This document shows, piece after piece, positions 13,933 through 20,615 of a stretch of DNA of 29,570 nt. How positions within the stretch are numbered: position 1 is the stretch's first letter; each line of letters opens with the position of its first letter. The notes under the pieces were generated by a model, which worked only from the letters and a program-made list of their open reading frames with translations, did no database searches and was not told where the DNA came from. Origin of the DNA: Microcaldota archaeon (lineage in GTDB: Archaea > Micrarchaeota > Micrarchaeia > Micrarchaeales > Micrarchaeaceae); the NCBI GenBank assembly GCA_021785805.1, contig JAJYEJ010000006.1:1-29570 (forward strand), read 5' to 3'. Both the position numbers and the translations under genes were made by a program.

Positions 13933-14017
13933 GCGCCAGTCATCTAGCCTGGTAGGATACGAGCTTCCCATATACCGGAAAAAGCTCGATGCCCGGGTTC
14001 AAATCCCGGCTGGCGCA
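13933..14017 (+). tRNA. tRNA-Gly(CCC) with a 12-nt intron
   Basis: Acceptor GCGCCAG/CTGGCGC with A73, D-arm with TAGCCTGGTAGGATA, anticodon stem CGAGC/GCTCG, and T-arm CCGGG-TTCAAAT-CCCGG. The anticodon loop reads TTCCCA-A after removal of 12 nt, giving anticodon CCC and a 73-nt tRNA. The overall sequence matches archaeal tRNA-Gly. No CCA is encoded. Confidence 0.92.
13971..13982 (+). other. Minimal tRNA-Gly intron (12 nt, position 37/38)
   Basis: TTCC (32-35) pairs with GGAA in the intron as the 4-bp central helix. The 5' bulge CAT is cut after CA, and the 3' bulge AAA after the second A. Only five bases (ATACC) are left between the 5' bulge and the central helix, so the inner helix of a full BHB cannot form (relaxed HBh'-type motif). 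Confidence 0.88.
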
Positions 14018-14026
14018 TCATCATTC

Positions 14027-14926
14027 TCAAACGACTGCAGAAATCACTCCTCCTATGAACGCGAGAGCCAGCCCTGCAAGCTGCACCTTCGACAGCCTTT
14101 CCTTGTAGAAAATGTGTGCGAGCACCGCGACCGTCGGTATCGAGATGAGGAGTATGAGGCTCCCTACAGCCACTCCGTTGAGCAGCGAGATGACGCTGAA
14201 GATATAGTTGCCAGTTCCGTCAAGCAGAGCAGCGGCCAGCCCCAATGCGGCGATCGACCCGATCCTGAATCTCCGCTTCAGGGCAGTCTTCCTCCTTACG
14301 GCCTGCAGGAGCACCGGCGAATAGAAGGAGAATACGAACATGGCTCCGAACAGCCTGGACACCGCCAGCGGCTCTGATGCGACACCGAAGCGCGTTATCG
14401 TGAACGAGAGTATCATCCAATACACCGCCCAGCTTATCTGGGCGAAGAACACCGGTGCCAGAGCCCAATTGAACTTTAATGGATGCTCCTTGCGCGTGGA
14501 TACCATGAACGCCCCGAAAAGTATGACCGCTCCGGCAAAAAACTGCAAAGGCGTGATCGCCTCCCCCAGGAAGGTAACCCCGAATAACGCTATCAGCACG
14601 TACTGTATCGGCATTATACTCTCCGCATTCGTCACCTGCTCGGTCTCCAGGCCTTTCAGGAAGAGGACAAAGCCCATTGCGAAAAACAGGCCGGAGAGCG
14701 CCGCCAGCCAGAAGAAGGCGCCATTATAGACTGAGAGTATATACGGCATTGGGGTCGTCAGAGCGGTAAACAGGTAGATGGCGGCTATGGGGAGCATGCC
14801 TACGCATACGACCATCAGCGTCGCTTTCTTCCCTCCTAGCGAAGCCGACAGCTTCCGTTCGAAGAACGCGGCGAACGAGAAAACGAATACCAACACGAAG
14901 CTTAACTCCACTACCGTCGACGCCAT
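14027..14926 (-). CDS. DMT superfamily (EamA-type) transporter
   Basis: A 299-residue protein with about ten transmembrane helices arranged as two EamA-like halves. Each half ends with the typical strand of a family exit helix: GEAITPLQFFAGAVILFGAFM near residue 145, and KERLSKVQLAGLALAFIGGV at the C-terminus. The first helices differ from typical EamA, beginning with VVELSFVLVFVFSFAAFFERKL. Substrates of such transporters (metabolites, amino acids, nucleotide sugars) cannot be read from sequence. The start at 14926 is 18 bases after the tRNA-Arg 3' end. The longer frame would run through the tRNA. Confidence 0.85.
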   Translation of the reverse strand: MASTVVELSFVLVFVFSFAAFFERKLSASLGGKKATLMVVCVGMLPIAAIYLFTALTTPMPYILSVYNGAFFWLAALSGLFFAMGFVLFLKGLETEQVTNAESIMPIQYVLIALFGVTFLGEAITPLQFFAGAVILFGAFMVSTRKEHPLKFNWALAPVFFAQISWAVYWMILSFTITRFGVASEPLAVSRLFGAMFVFSFYSPVLLQAVRRKTALKRRFRIGSIAALGLAAALLDGTGNYIFSVISLLNGVAVGSLILLISIPTVAVLAHIFYKERLSKVQLAGLALAFIGGVISAVV

Positions 14927-14944
14927 ATGACCACTAAATACATA

Positions 14945-15050
14945 CGGGCCTGGCGGGAGTTTCACTATTGGCAGGATCCAGCCAAAAGATTTGAACCCGC
15001 AACCGCCTGGTCCGAAGCCAGGCGCGCTGTCCAAGTTACGCCACAGGCCC
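14945..15050 (-). tRNA. tRNA-Arg(UCG) with a 31-nt intron in the T-loop
   Basis: Acceptor GGGCCTG/CAGGCCC with G73. D-arm, and anticodon stem GCCTGG/CCAGGC enclosing CTTCGGA, anticodon TCG, with no intron. The 5' T-stem strand GCGGG is followed by TTCAAA, but its partner CCCGC lies 32 bases further on. Removing 31 nt restores T-loop TTCAAAT and a 75-nt tRNA. Without the intron the apparent 3' half would not pair. The promoter TATA at 15074-15082 fits initiation at the 5' end. Confidence 0.9.
14959..14989 (-). other. T-loop intron of tRNA-Arg (31 nt, position 59/60)
   Basis: TTCA (54-57) pairs perfectly with TGAA as the 4-bp central BHB helix. The 5' bulge AAT is cut after AA and the 3' bulge ACT after AC. 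The intron interior forms TTGGC/GCCAA. It is the same insertion site as in tRNA-Pro at 6718-6808. Confidence 0.87.
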
Positions 15051-15073
15051 GCGTTTAATCTGTATACGGTCAC

Positions 15074-15082
15074 TTATAAATA
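15074..15082 (-). promoter_or_regulatory. TATA box for tRNA-Arg and the DMT transporter
   Basis: TATTTATAA on the minus strand is centred 28 bases before the tRNA 5' end. As no other TATA separates tRNA from transporter, both are probably made from this promoter. Confidence 0.6.
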
Positions 15083-15097
15083 GATAGACTTTTTGCC

Positions 15098-15814
15098 TTA
15101 CTCGAGATCCTCCTCATCGGAGAAGCTCCTTATCCTGGTCTGCCTTATCGTGTTTATCGTCGTCCAGTACTCGCGTATGTGCTTCTTGAACTCAACGTTC
15201 CTTATGTTATCCTTGACCGCATTCACGGTCTCAGAATCAGACGGATAACCCGAACCTATGTTGATGCCAAGATCCCCACTCAGCTTTGCAATCTCCCTGT
15301 CCCTTGTTACCTTGGCTATGATGCTAGCCGCTGACACCACCGGGTATCTCGCATCCGCCTTATGCTCAGCCACGATTTTTGTGTACTTGATCCCTTTCCG
15401 TTCGGCGTTCTTGACGCCCACCACCTTCGTGGGTTTTGTGCTGTAGATATTCACCCTTACCCCGAACTTCTCCGCTATGACATCCGGAGAGTCAAGATAC
15501 AACACCGACGGCTTCACGCTCAGCTTATCCAGCATCCTAGAGAAGTAGACCGCCTCGAGCTCGTTGAGCGATATGCCGCTTTGCATGGCCTTGTTTATCT
15601 CCGCAGGCTGTATCAGGTCCACGATGACCTCCGATGCCGCTTTGTATATCGAGTCGTATAGCGCCTCTCTCCTCTGCGGCGTCAGCAGCTTCGAGTCCCT
15701 GACGCCTATGTCGGCGAACCTCTTCTCCATGTCCTTCTTCGCCGCCACTATGGAGACCACTAGCGGGCCTAGGAGTGCGCCACGACCAGCCTCATCACCA
15801 CCGCAGATTATCAT
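15098..15814 (-). CDS. rnhB: Ribonuclease HII
   Basis: A 238-residue RNase HII, which cuts RNA in RNA-DNA hybrids and at single ribonucleotides. The catalytic acids are D7 and E8 (GGDEAGRG), D108 (YLDSPDV) and D154 in HKADARYPVVSAASIIAK. The GRG loop for 2'-OH recognition is present, and GSGYPSD near residue 190 is conserved. The C-terminus has an acidic tail (DEEDLE). It precedes the tRNA-Arg gene on the same strand, which has its own promoter. Confidence 0.96.
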   Translation of the reverse strand: MIICGGDEAGRGALLGPLVVSIVAAKKDMEKRFADIGVRDSKLLTPQRREALYDSIYKAASEVIVDLIQPAEINKAMQSGISLNELEAVYFSRMLDKLSVKPSVLYLDSPDVIAEKFGVRVNIYSTKPTKVVGVKNAERKGIKYTKIVAEHKADARYPVVSAASIIAKVTRDREIAKLSGDLGINIGSGYPSDSETVNAVKDNIRNVEFKKHIREYWTTINTIRQTRIRSFSDEEDLE

Positions 15815-15878
15815 CAGAACAACCTGAAAACCGGACAGGAAAAAGAAATAGGTAGAGCAAGATAGAGCAGGAAGAGAA

Positions 15879-16130
15879 TTACCAGTTCTTCCTGTCCACC
15901 ACTACGTAATCGTTCACTGCCAGAACGGAGCTATAAGGTATCTTTACCTGTCCCCCGTCAACCTTCAACCTGTTTGCTATCCCACTGTCAAGGTTAGGTT
16001 CCACGACAAGGCTCAGTATCTTTCCTGAGATCTCATTGATCTCAGCATCGAAGAGCCTGCCGACATCAAATCCATCGTTCGTTATTACCTTCTTTCCAAC
16101 TAGTTGCTTCGCAATGATATATTTTACCAT
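15879..16130 (-). CDS. PRC-barrel domain protein
   Basis: An 83-residue single-domain PRC-barrel protein (PF05239, COG1873). It has the VGKKVITNDGFDVGRLFDAEINEISGKI start (shown only in part here: G12-K-K and DAEI), IPYSSVLAVNDYVVV at the end, and all-beta spacing. Archaeal members are small, soluble and of uncertain role. Other PRC domains occur in RimM and photosystem H subunits. GGTGACTGA precedes the ATG, and TATA CTTTATAAA (16178-16186, plus-strand reading) lies about 50 bases upstream. Confidence 0.88.
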   Translation of the reverse strand: MVKYIIAKQLVGKKVITNDGFDVGRLFDAEINEISGKILSLVVEPNLDSGIANRLKVDGGQVKIPYSSVLAVNDYVVVDRKNW

Positions 16131-16177
16131 TCAGTCACCAAGGCCGCGATAAGTCGCTAATTATTATACAACGGATA

Positions 16178-16186
16178 CTTTATAAA
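16178..16186 (-). promoter_or_regulatory. TATA box of the PRC-barrel gene
   Basis: TTTATAAAG on minus is centred about 52 bases before the ATG, so the leader is about 25 bases and carries the GGTGA ribosome-binding site. Confidence 0.5.
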
Positions 16187-16230
16187 CTTTTATGTTTTTT
16201 CGATGATATTGGAACCATTGAGGGGATTGC

Positions 16231-16254
16231 CTGCCCGACCGAATCCGCGGGCAG
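16231..16254 (-). terminator. Hairpin directly after the membrane-protein gene
   Basis: CTGCCCG (16231-16237) and CGGGCAG (16248-16254) form a 7-bp G-C-rich stem with a 10-base loop, one base past the TAG of the minus-strand gene at 16256. There is no T-run after it, so it may protect the mRNA 3' end rather than end transcription. Confidence 0.45.
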
Positions 16255-16255
16255 C

Positions 16256-17164
16256 CTACTTCCCAAGCGGTGTTACTGGACCGGGAAGAGTTGTCACGTA
16301 CTCCTCCGAAGATGTATAGTTGACGGATTCCAGGCGCATCTCAAACGACACCACCCCTCCTCCTGAATCTGCAGAAACGTTCATCATGTCGGGGATCAGT
16401 CTGGAATCAGAGAAGCATATGCTGTAATTCCCATGGGTCCCATTCAGGGCTCCAGTGCCGGTGGTATTGACGATGCCGAGCGCGGCCGCTCCAGGGGAAT
16501 AAAGGAAAGTGCCACTGGTCAGCGTGCACTGGTCGCCATCATATCTGACCTGCTCCGCGCTGTGCATGATTATACCCCTGGCAGGCAACAGGACTGACGT
16601 CACAGAAGCCTCCTGGCTGGCACTGGTATTCCCGAAAGCCGGGTTGCTCTCCATGCATCTGTACCTGTCCTGCGAGTTGTATGCGCTGCCCAGGCTCGAC
16701 GGAGCTCCGGAGCTGCAGATATACCGTATCCCATTTATCGTAAAGAAGGATACGTTTATGCCTCCGAGCACGTATATCCTGACATCGAACCTTGAGTCGT
16801 TGTAGTACTTCGTGTAATATATGCCGATAGGGATCGACACGCCGAGGTTGCTGAAAGAGCCCAGCCCGTTCCCCCTGAACGATGCATTGCCAGTGTAGCT
16901 TATGCTGACCTGCGGGTTTTTGCTAAGGTTATCGGATATCATCCCCTCTATCAAACTCACGTTCGCGTTCTTCTGCGAGATTGCGTTGTAGAACATGCTG
17001 TCTGGGGTCTTGAGGTTCGTAGATGGGGCTCCGTACGCCACTTTCCCCCCAAGCGCAAAGTATATACCTACGCCGAGCGCGATCACGAGCAGCACGATCT
17101 CAATGACTATGAAATACCAGGAACCTATGAACCCATCGCCCTTCTTCCCAATCGCTTTTGTCAT
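16256..17164 (-). CDS. Membrane-anchored extracytoplasmic protein of unknown function
   Basis: 302 residues. A short basic N-terminus (MTKAIGKKGDG), then one hydrophobic helix at about 13-37 (WYFIVIEIVLLVIALGVG), then a secreted-type domain rich in Ser, Gly, Asn and Tyr with several N-x-S/T sites and four cysteines near YICSSG, YRCMES, DQCTLTSG and YSICFSD that may pair. The layout resembles archaeal pilin-like or other signal-anchored surface proteins, but no class III signal peptide is evident. The ATG at 17164 follows GGAGTGGGCAG. It is divergent from the hydrolase gene with shared A/T-rich promoter DNA. Confidence 0.72.
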   Translation of the reverse strand: MTKAIGKKGDGFIGSWYFIVIEIVLLVIALGVGIYFALGGKVAYGAPSTNLKTPDSMFYNAISQKNANVSLIEGMISDNLSKNPQVSISYTGNASFRGNGLGSFSNLGVSIPIGIYYTKYYNDSRFDVRIYVLGGINVSFFTINGIRYICSSGAPSSLGSAYNSQDRYRCMESNPAFGNTSASQEASVTSVLLPARGIIMHSAEQVRYDGDQCTLTSGTFLYSPGAAALGIVNTTGTGALNGTHGNYSICFSDSRLIPDMMNVSADSGGGVVSFEMRLESVNYTSSEEYVTTLPGPVTPLGK

Positions 17165-17202
17165 CTGCCCACTCCTATGAACCAATTGACCATAAGGCAC
17201 AT

Positions 17203-17214
17203 CATATTTTTATT
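17203..17214. promoter_or_regulatory. Shared A/T element for divergent genes
   Basis: CATATTTTTATT is centred about 27 bases before the plus-strand ATG at 17236 (leaderless spacing). Read on minus as AATAAAAATATG, it is about 44 bases before the minus-strand ATG at 17164. One core may be read in both directions. Confidence 0.45.
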
Positions 17215-17235
17215 AGTTCCAATGTCTATTATAGC

Positions 17236-18039
17236 ATGCCGGTATCGATAGGGCGCCATGTTATCAGGCACAAAGGGGTGACCATGAACCTCATGGTCCC
17301 GACCCCGAACATACCCAGGAGAGCTGTCATCCTGGCATACGGGCTTCCAGGGGCGCCTCTCACATATTCAGATTCCGCAGTGCTCAAGCTCGCAGAGGCA
17401 GGTTTCATAGTCGCGCTACCACAGTACCTTGGCACCTTCGACAGTTATGGCAGATGCACGATAGAGAACTCTGTCGACACGCTGCTATACGCGATAGAGA
17501 TCCTGCGGAGAGGCAAGGCGTCAGACCTCTATGACCTATCCACAGTCCGGTGGAGAGCGAGAAGCGTGTCATTGGTCGGGGGCAGTTTCGGAGGGAGCGT
17601 GGTGCTTGTTGCAGGGGCGAAATCAGGGCAGGTACGCAACATAGTCGCCATGGCGCCTCCTGTCGATTATAGGACGTATGCCAAGGACCCGGAGCATGAA
17701 GAGGAAGGCTTCGGCGAGGACAAAGCGATCATGAGGCGCGCCCAGCCGTTTACCTGGCGTTTCTCATCAGACGGCACATGGAAGAAGGCGATAAGCGGAA
17801 ACATCGACCTCAACGCAGTAGATTACATCCCGCAACTGAGGAAGAGGAGGACGCTCCTGATTCATGGATGGAAGGACAAGAGCGTAAGCGCCGAGAAGAC
17901 GGTATCCTTCCACAAACTGTTGGGTGCGTCAAGGGACCACAAGCTCCTTATCCTGAAGCGCCACGGTCACTTCGGGCTCAGCGCGCTCCACAATCCAAGG
18001 GTATTCAAGGAAGTAGTCAGATGGCTGAAAAACTGTTAA
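17236..18039 (+). CDS. Alpha/beta hydrolase (prolyl oligopeptidase/dienelactone hydrolase-like)
   Basis: A 267-residue alpha/beta hydrolase. Nucleophile S117 lies in GGSFGG, the acid is probably D214 in HGWKDKSV, and the histidine is H243 or H245 in KRHGHFG. The oxyanion region is GLPGAPLTYSD near 36-46. No signal peptide. The fold resembles S9-type esterases/peptidases without the propeller; the substrate is unknown. The frame extends to 17158 upstream, but the ATG at 17236 fits the promoter and avoids overlap with the divergent gene. Confidence 0.85.
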   Translation: MPVSIGRHVIRHKGVTMNLMVPTPNIPRRAVILAYGLPGAPLTYSDSAVLKLAEAGFIVALPQYLGTFDSYGRCTIENSVDTLLYAIEILRRGKASDLYDLSTVRWRARSVSLVGGSFGGSVVLVAGAKSGQVRNIVAMAPPVDYRTYAKDPEHEEEGFGEDKAIMRRAQPFTWRFSSDGTWKKAISGNIDLNAVDYIPQLRKRRTLLIHGWKDKSVSAEKTVSFHKLLGASRDHKLLILKRHGHFGLSALHNPRVFKEVVRWLKNC

Positions 18040-18055
18040 CAAAGTGAGCGGGAAA

Positions 18056-18080
18056 TCCCACACCATTTAGGGGTGGGAGG
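18056..18080 (+). promoter_or_regulatory. Hairpin enclosing the ribosome-binding site of the winged-helix gene
   Basis: TCCCAC (18056-18061) can pair with GTGGGA (18073-18078), with CC/GG extending the stem. The 3' arm holds the GGGGTGGGAGG that serves as Shine-Dalgarno for the ATG at 18081. This could hide the site in RNA, or be an operator in DNA. Confidence 0.45.
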
Positions 18081-18467
18081 ATGTCACCTGGGCAAGTAAT
18101 AAAAGGACGCAAACAAAACCCCTTATGTGGTCAGGTGCCTAAAGGAAAGATACTGCTAAAGGATAAGCAAGCCAGGATACTGTTGTCGCTCAAGAACAAC
18201 CAGCAGCCGTGGCACATAACGACGCTTGCCCAAGCGTGCGGGACTACTTACGTGCATACGTGCAACTTCCTAAAGGAATGCGAGACACTTGGCATTACGA
18301 CCAATGAACGCCACGGGAAGATAAAGGAGATAAAGCTCACGGACAAGGGGAAGCAGGTCGCAGAGAGCCTATCAAACATCTACACGCTTATCGGCCCGCA
18401 GGCGGAACAGCAGAAGCCGCAGGAGCAGCAGAAACAGCAACAGCCAGCTGCCGAGGAAAAGAAGTGA
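18081..18467 (+). CDS. Winged-helix (MarR/ArsR-like) DNA-binding protein with a Q-rich tail
   Basis: A 128-residue regulator. A winged helix-turn-helix spans about residues 28-92: HITTLAQACGTT as helices 2-3, YVHTCNFLKECETLGI as recognition helix and beyond, and the wing KIKEIKLTDKGKQVAE. The last 25 residues are low-complexity Gln/Glu/Lys/Pro. The N-terminus carries Cys16 only. The stop is four bases before the SDR gene, so the pair is an operon. It may regulate itself through the hairpin/dyad at its start. Confidence 0.83.
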   Translation: MSPGQVIKGRKQNPLCGQVPKGKILLKDKQARILLSLKNNQQPWHITTLAQACGTTYVHTCNFLKECETLGITTNERHGKIKEIKLTDKGKQVAESLSNIYTLIGPQAEQQKPQEQQKQQQPAAEEKK

Positions 18468-18471
18468 ATGC

Positions 18472-19407
18472 ATGATACTGGTAACCGGAGCATCAGGTCA
18501 CCTTGGCACAAACCTTGTCAAACGCCTGGTATCTCAAGGCGAGAAGGTCAGAGCGCTTGTGAACACGCATGGCATAGACATCCTTGGCGTAGACGTGATG
18601 AAGGGCGACATCACCGACGCTGACGATGCAAAGAGGGCGCTGCAAGGCGCCGATATCGTTTACCATCTCGCCGCCGCTGTAGACGGATATGGTGCGCTCC
18701 CAAAAAACCAGGTGTACAAGGTCAACGTGGCCGGCACCAAGAATCTCATCGAGAACTTCTCAGGCAGGCGCTTCATCTATATGTCAACAACCTCGGTATA
18801 CGGCTACGACATGAAGGAGAACCCCGCGACGCCATCCACGCCTTACAATCCATCGTCGTACTACGGGGAGACCAAAGCCGAAGCCGAGAAGCTCACCCTG
18901 GCTCACAACGGCGTGGTGGTCCGCGCACCAGTCATATTCGGGCCAGGGTTCAACAAGTCGTTCGAATCGCTTCTTGACAGTCTCAGCAAGGGGAAGATAC
19001 CGATAATCGGCAAGGGGGACAACCACATCCAGTGGATTCACATAAACGACCTCATGGACGCGCTCCTGCTCGCCAAGGATCTCGGGATACCGGGCAGCGC
19101 GTATCTGGTAGCGGGAAAGGATGTCACTACCCAAGCCGGGCTTTACGGGATGCTGGCTAAGTCTATAGGGAGCGAGCCTCCCAAGAAACACGTCTCCCTG
19201 CCGGTGATCAGGATGGTTGCAATGGCCGACGCAATCAAGTCGAGGCTCACCGGAAAACCGCCAAAGGTGCGCATGGAATACGTAAACAGGCTTGTATCCG
19301 ACAGGCAGTTCGACATATCGAAAGCGGAGAACGAGCTCGGCTTCCATCCGAAGGTCGCATACACCCAGTGGGCGAAAGAGCTGGCATCGGGCTACGCCCC
19401 TAAATGA
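18472..19407 (+). CDS. NAD-dependent epimerase/dehydratase (extended SDR)
   Basis: A 311-residue extended short-chain dehydrogenase. The NAD-binding T5-G-A-S-G-H-L-G12 motif, the DI-T-D segment for the adenine ring near 46-49, S105/S108 in MSTTSVYG, and the catalytic Y131-x3-K135 are all in place. The C-terminal substrate domain (GPGFNKSFESLL, DNHIQWIHINDL) resembles UDP-sugar epimerases and 3-beta-HSD-like enzymes. The likely role is nucleotide-sugar or lipid-related oxidoreduction. It is translated with the winged-helix gene. Confidence 0.9.
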   Translation: MILVTGASGHLGTNLVKRLVSQGEKVRALVNTHGIDILGVDVMKGDITDADDAKRALQGADIVYHLAAAVDGYGALPKNQVYKVNVAGTKNLIENFSGRRFIYMSTTSVYGYDMKENPATPSTPYNPSSYYGETKAEAEKLTLAHNGVVVRAPVIFGPGFNKSFESLLDSLSKGKIPIIGKGDNHIQWIHINDLMDALLLAKDLGIPGSAYLVAGKDVTTQAGLYGMLAKSIGSEPPKKHVSLPVIRMVAMADAIKSRLTGKPPKVRMEYVNRLVSDRQFDISKAENELGFHPKVAYTQWAKELASGYAPK

Positions 19408-19408
19408 T

Positions 19409-19822
19409 TCACACGACCTCTACAGTTACTCTCTTCTTTACGGCGTTTATCACATGCCCATAGTCCCTGTAGTGGGCTATCGCTGTAAGGGTGAGGGTAT
19501 ACTCCCCAGGGTCGGAGTTGAGCGTCCCAAACACCTCAAAATTAGCGTCCTTCTCTTCATCCGGCGCTATTTCGCCCAGCCTCATCTCCCTCTCCCTTGA
19601 TAGTCCAAGGGTCTCGAAGCCAAGCTGTGAAGGCAGTTCAGCGACAATTGAGGTGAGCAGCATTTCCTTGGTCATGTTCTTTATCTTGATCCGCAGGGTG
19701 GCCGAGCTCTTTTTGTTCGCATACAGACGGTAAGGCGTCCACTCGGTGGCAACCCTGAAAGGCGCACTCTTCGTCAAATCTCCCGCAACGTCCTTCTTCC
19801 CGAATATATTGAATATCCCCAT
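19409..19822 (-). CDS. Uncharacterised beta-rich (Ig-like/CARDB-like) protein
   Basis: 137 residues, convergent with the SDR gene and ending two bases from it. After MGIFNIFGKK, the chain alternates strands: SATLRIKIKNMTKEMLLTSI, ANFEVFGTL and GEYTLTLTAIAHYRDYG, ending VKKRVTVEVV. The pattern fits an immunoglobulin-like fold of the CARDB/DUF11 sort found in archaeal proteins. No secretion signal. I use the ATG at 19822; a TTG at 19834 would add four residues. TATA-like ATATAAG (minus, 19887-19893) lies upstream. Confidence 0.65.
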   Translation of the reverse strand: MGIFNIFGKKDVAGDLTKSAPFRVATEWTPYRLYANKKSSATLRIKIKNMTKEMLLTSIVAELPSQLGFETLGLSREREMRLGEIAPDEEKDANFEVFGTLNSDPGEYTLTLTAIAHYRDYGHVINAVKKRVTVEVV

Positions 19823-19936
19823 AATGGTCGCCAAAGCAACCGCCGACTTACTGCCGACTGTAACCGGTTTTATTTCTATACTCAGACTTATATAGTTTGT
19901 CGTTCAAATGATATTAGTGGTTGTCCATTCATCATC

Positions 19937-19979
19937 TTAAATATGGGTAGCCGGCCAGAATCCACGTGACCGGTGGATT
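19937..19979 (+). promoter_or_regulatory. Promoter with a 7-bp dyad over the predicted transcription start
   Basis: TATA-like TTAAATAT (19937-19944) places the start near 19967. A perfect inverted repeat, AATCCAC (19959-19965) and GTGGATT (19973-19979), with a 7-base spacer is centred on it. It precedes the 20017 gene. Confidence 0.45.
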
Positions 19980-20016
19980 GTTAGGATAAAGGGCAAGTAA
20001 TAAAGCAGGTAAGTAG

Positions 20017-20448
20017 ATGCCAATAAAATATAACCTGACTAAATACGACGTCCTCTCATCAAAAGTAAAAAAGCTATCAACGAAAAAGAACGGAGACCCG
20101 TTCACGAAAGAAGACCGTATGACAGTCATAAAGGCGATACTCATAGCTTCGTTCGCCTCCGGCCACTCCTGGAAAACATTCAAGGCTGCTACGGCTCCTG
20201 CGGCGATGGTATTCAACAACCCTGAGATAAAGAAGGAATACGAGGACGCCGCGACGAACAAATGGAAGTCCATATCAAACTTCGACATAGCCGAGGTATC
20301 AAGCGCCAACATACCAGATAGCGCCTTCTTCGAATGGCTGGTCTTCAACGTCAATAAGGCTGACCATGACGAATACAAGACGTCCTGGTGGGCGCTGAAG
20401 CAGGGCTTCGACGAGGACTGCGACCTGGAAAGCAATGGGTCAGACTAG
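20017..20448 (+). CDS. Uncharacterised small acidic-tailed protein
   Basis: 143 residues, not recognised. A basic start (KVKKLSTKKNGDPFTKEDRM) is followed by a helix IKAILIASFASGHSWKTFK, then an aromatic/acidic half (KEYEDAATNKWKS, FFEWLVFN, SWWALKQGFDEDCDLE). No membrane helix or zinc motif. AGGTAAGTAG before the ATG is a plausible ribosome-binding site. The gene has its own promoter with a dyad at the start site, so it may be regulated. Confidence 0.6.
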   Translation: MPIKYNLTKYDVLSSKVKKLSTKKNGDPFTKEDRMTVIKAILIASFASGHSWKTFKAATAPAAMVFNNPEIKKEYEDAATNKWKSISNFDIAEVSSANIPDSAFFEWLVFNVNKADHDEYKTSWWALKQGFDEDCDLESNGSD

Positions 20449-20460
20449 CTCTCGCAAAGC

Positions 20461-20572
20461 CTATAAATTACTGTTTTTGTCGCCGCCTGAATTTGACCTT
20501 GCAACAGGTTTGTGGCATGGATGTCAAAACTTATACCGTTCTGTATCGTAGCCCACACTAACTATTTAAAAG
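20461..20572 (+). promoter_or_regulatory. nrdJ: Two TATA elements upstream of the ribonucleotide reductase
   Basis: TATTTAAAAG (20563-20572) is the proximal TATA and fits the ATG at 20616 with a leader of about 22 bases. A second element, CCTATAAATTA (about 20461-20471), lies 100 bases upstream and could give a longer leader or a short separate RNA. Confidence 0.45.
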
Positions 20573-20615
20573 CTTGATTTGAATGTTAATTGGCGACTAT
20601 TTGGGTGTGTGTGCA

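Noticed and set aside
14927..15073. N-terminal extension of the DMT transporter by 49 residues
   Set aside because: It translates the tRNA-Arg gene and its intron. The first transmembrane helix begins right after the ATG at 14926.
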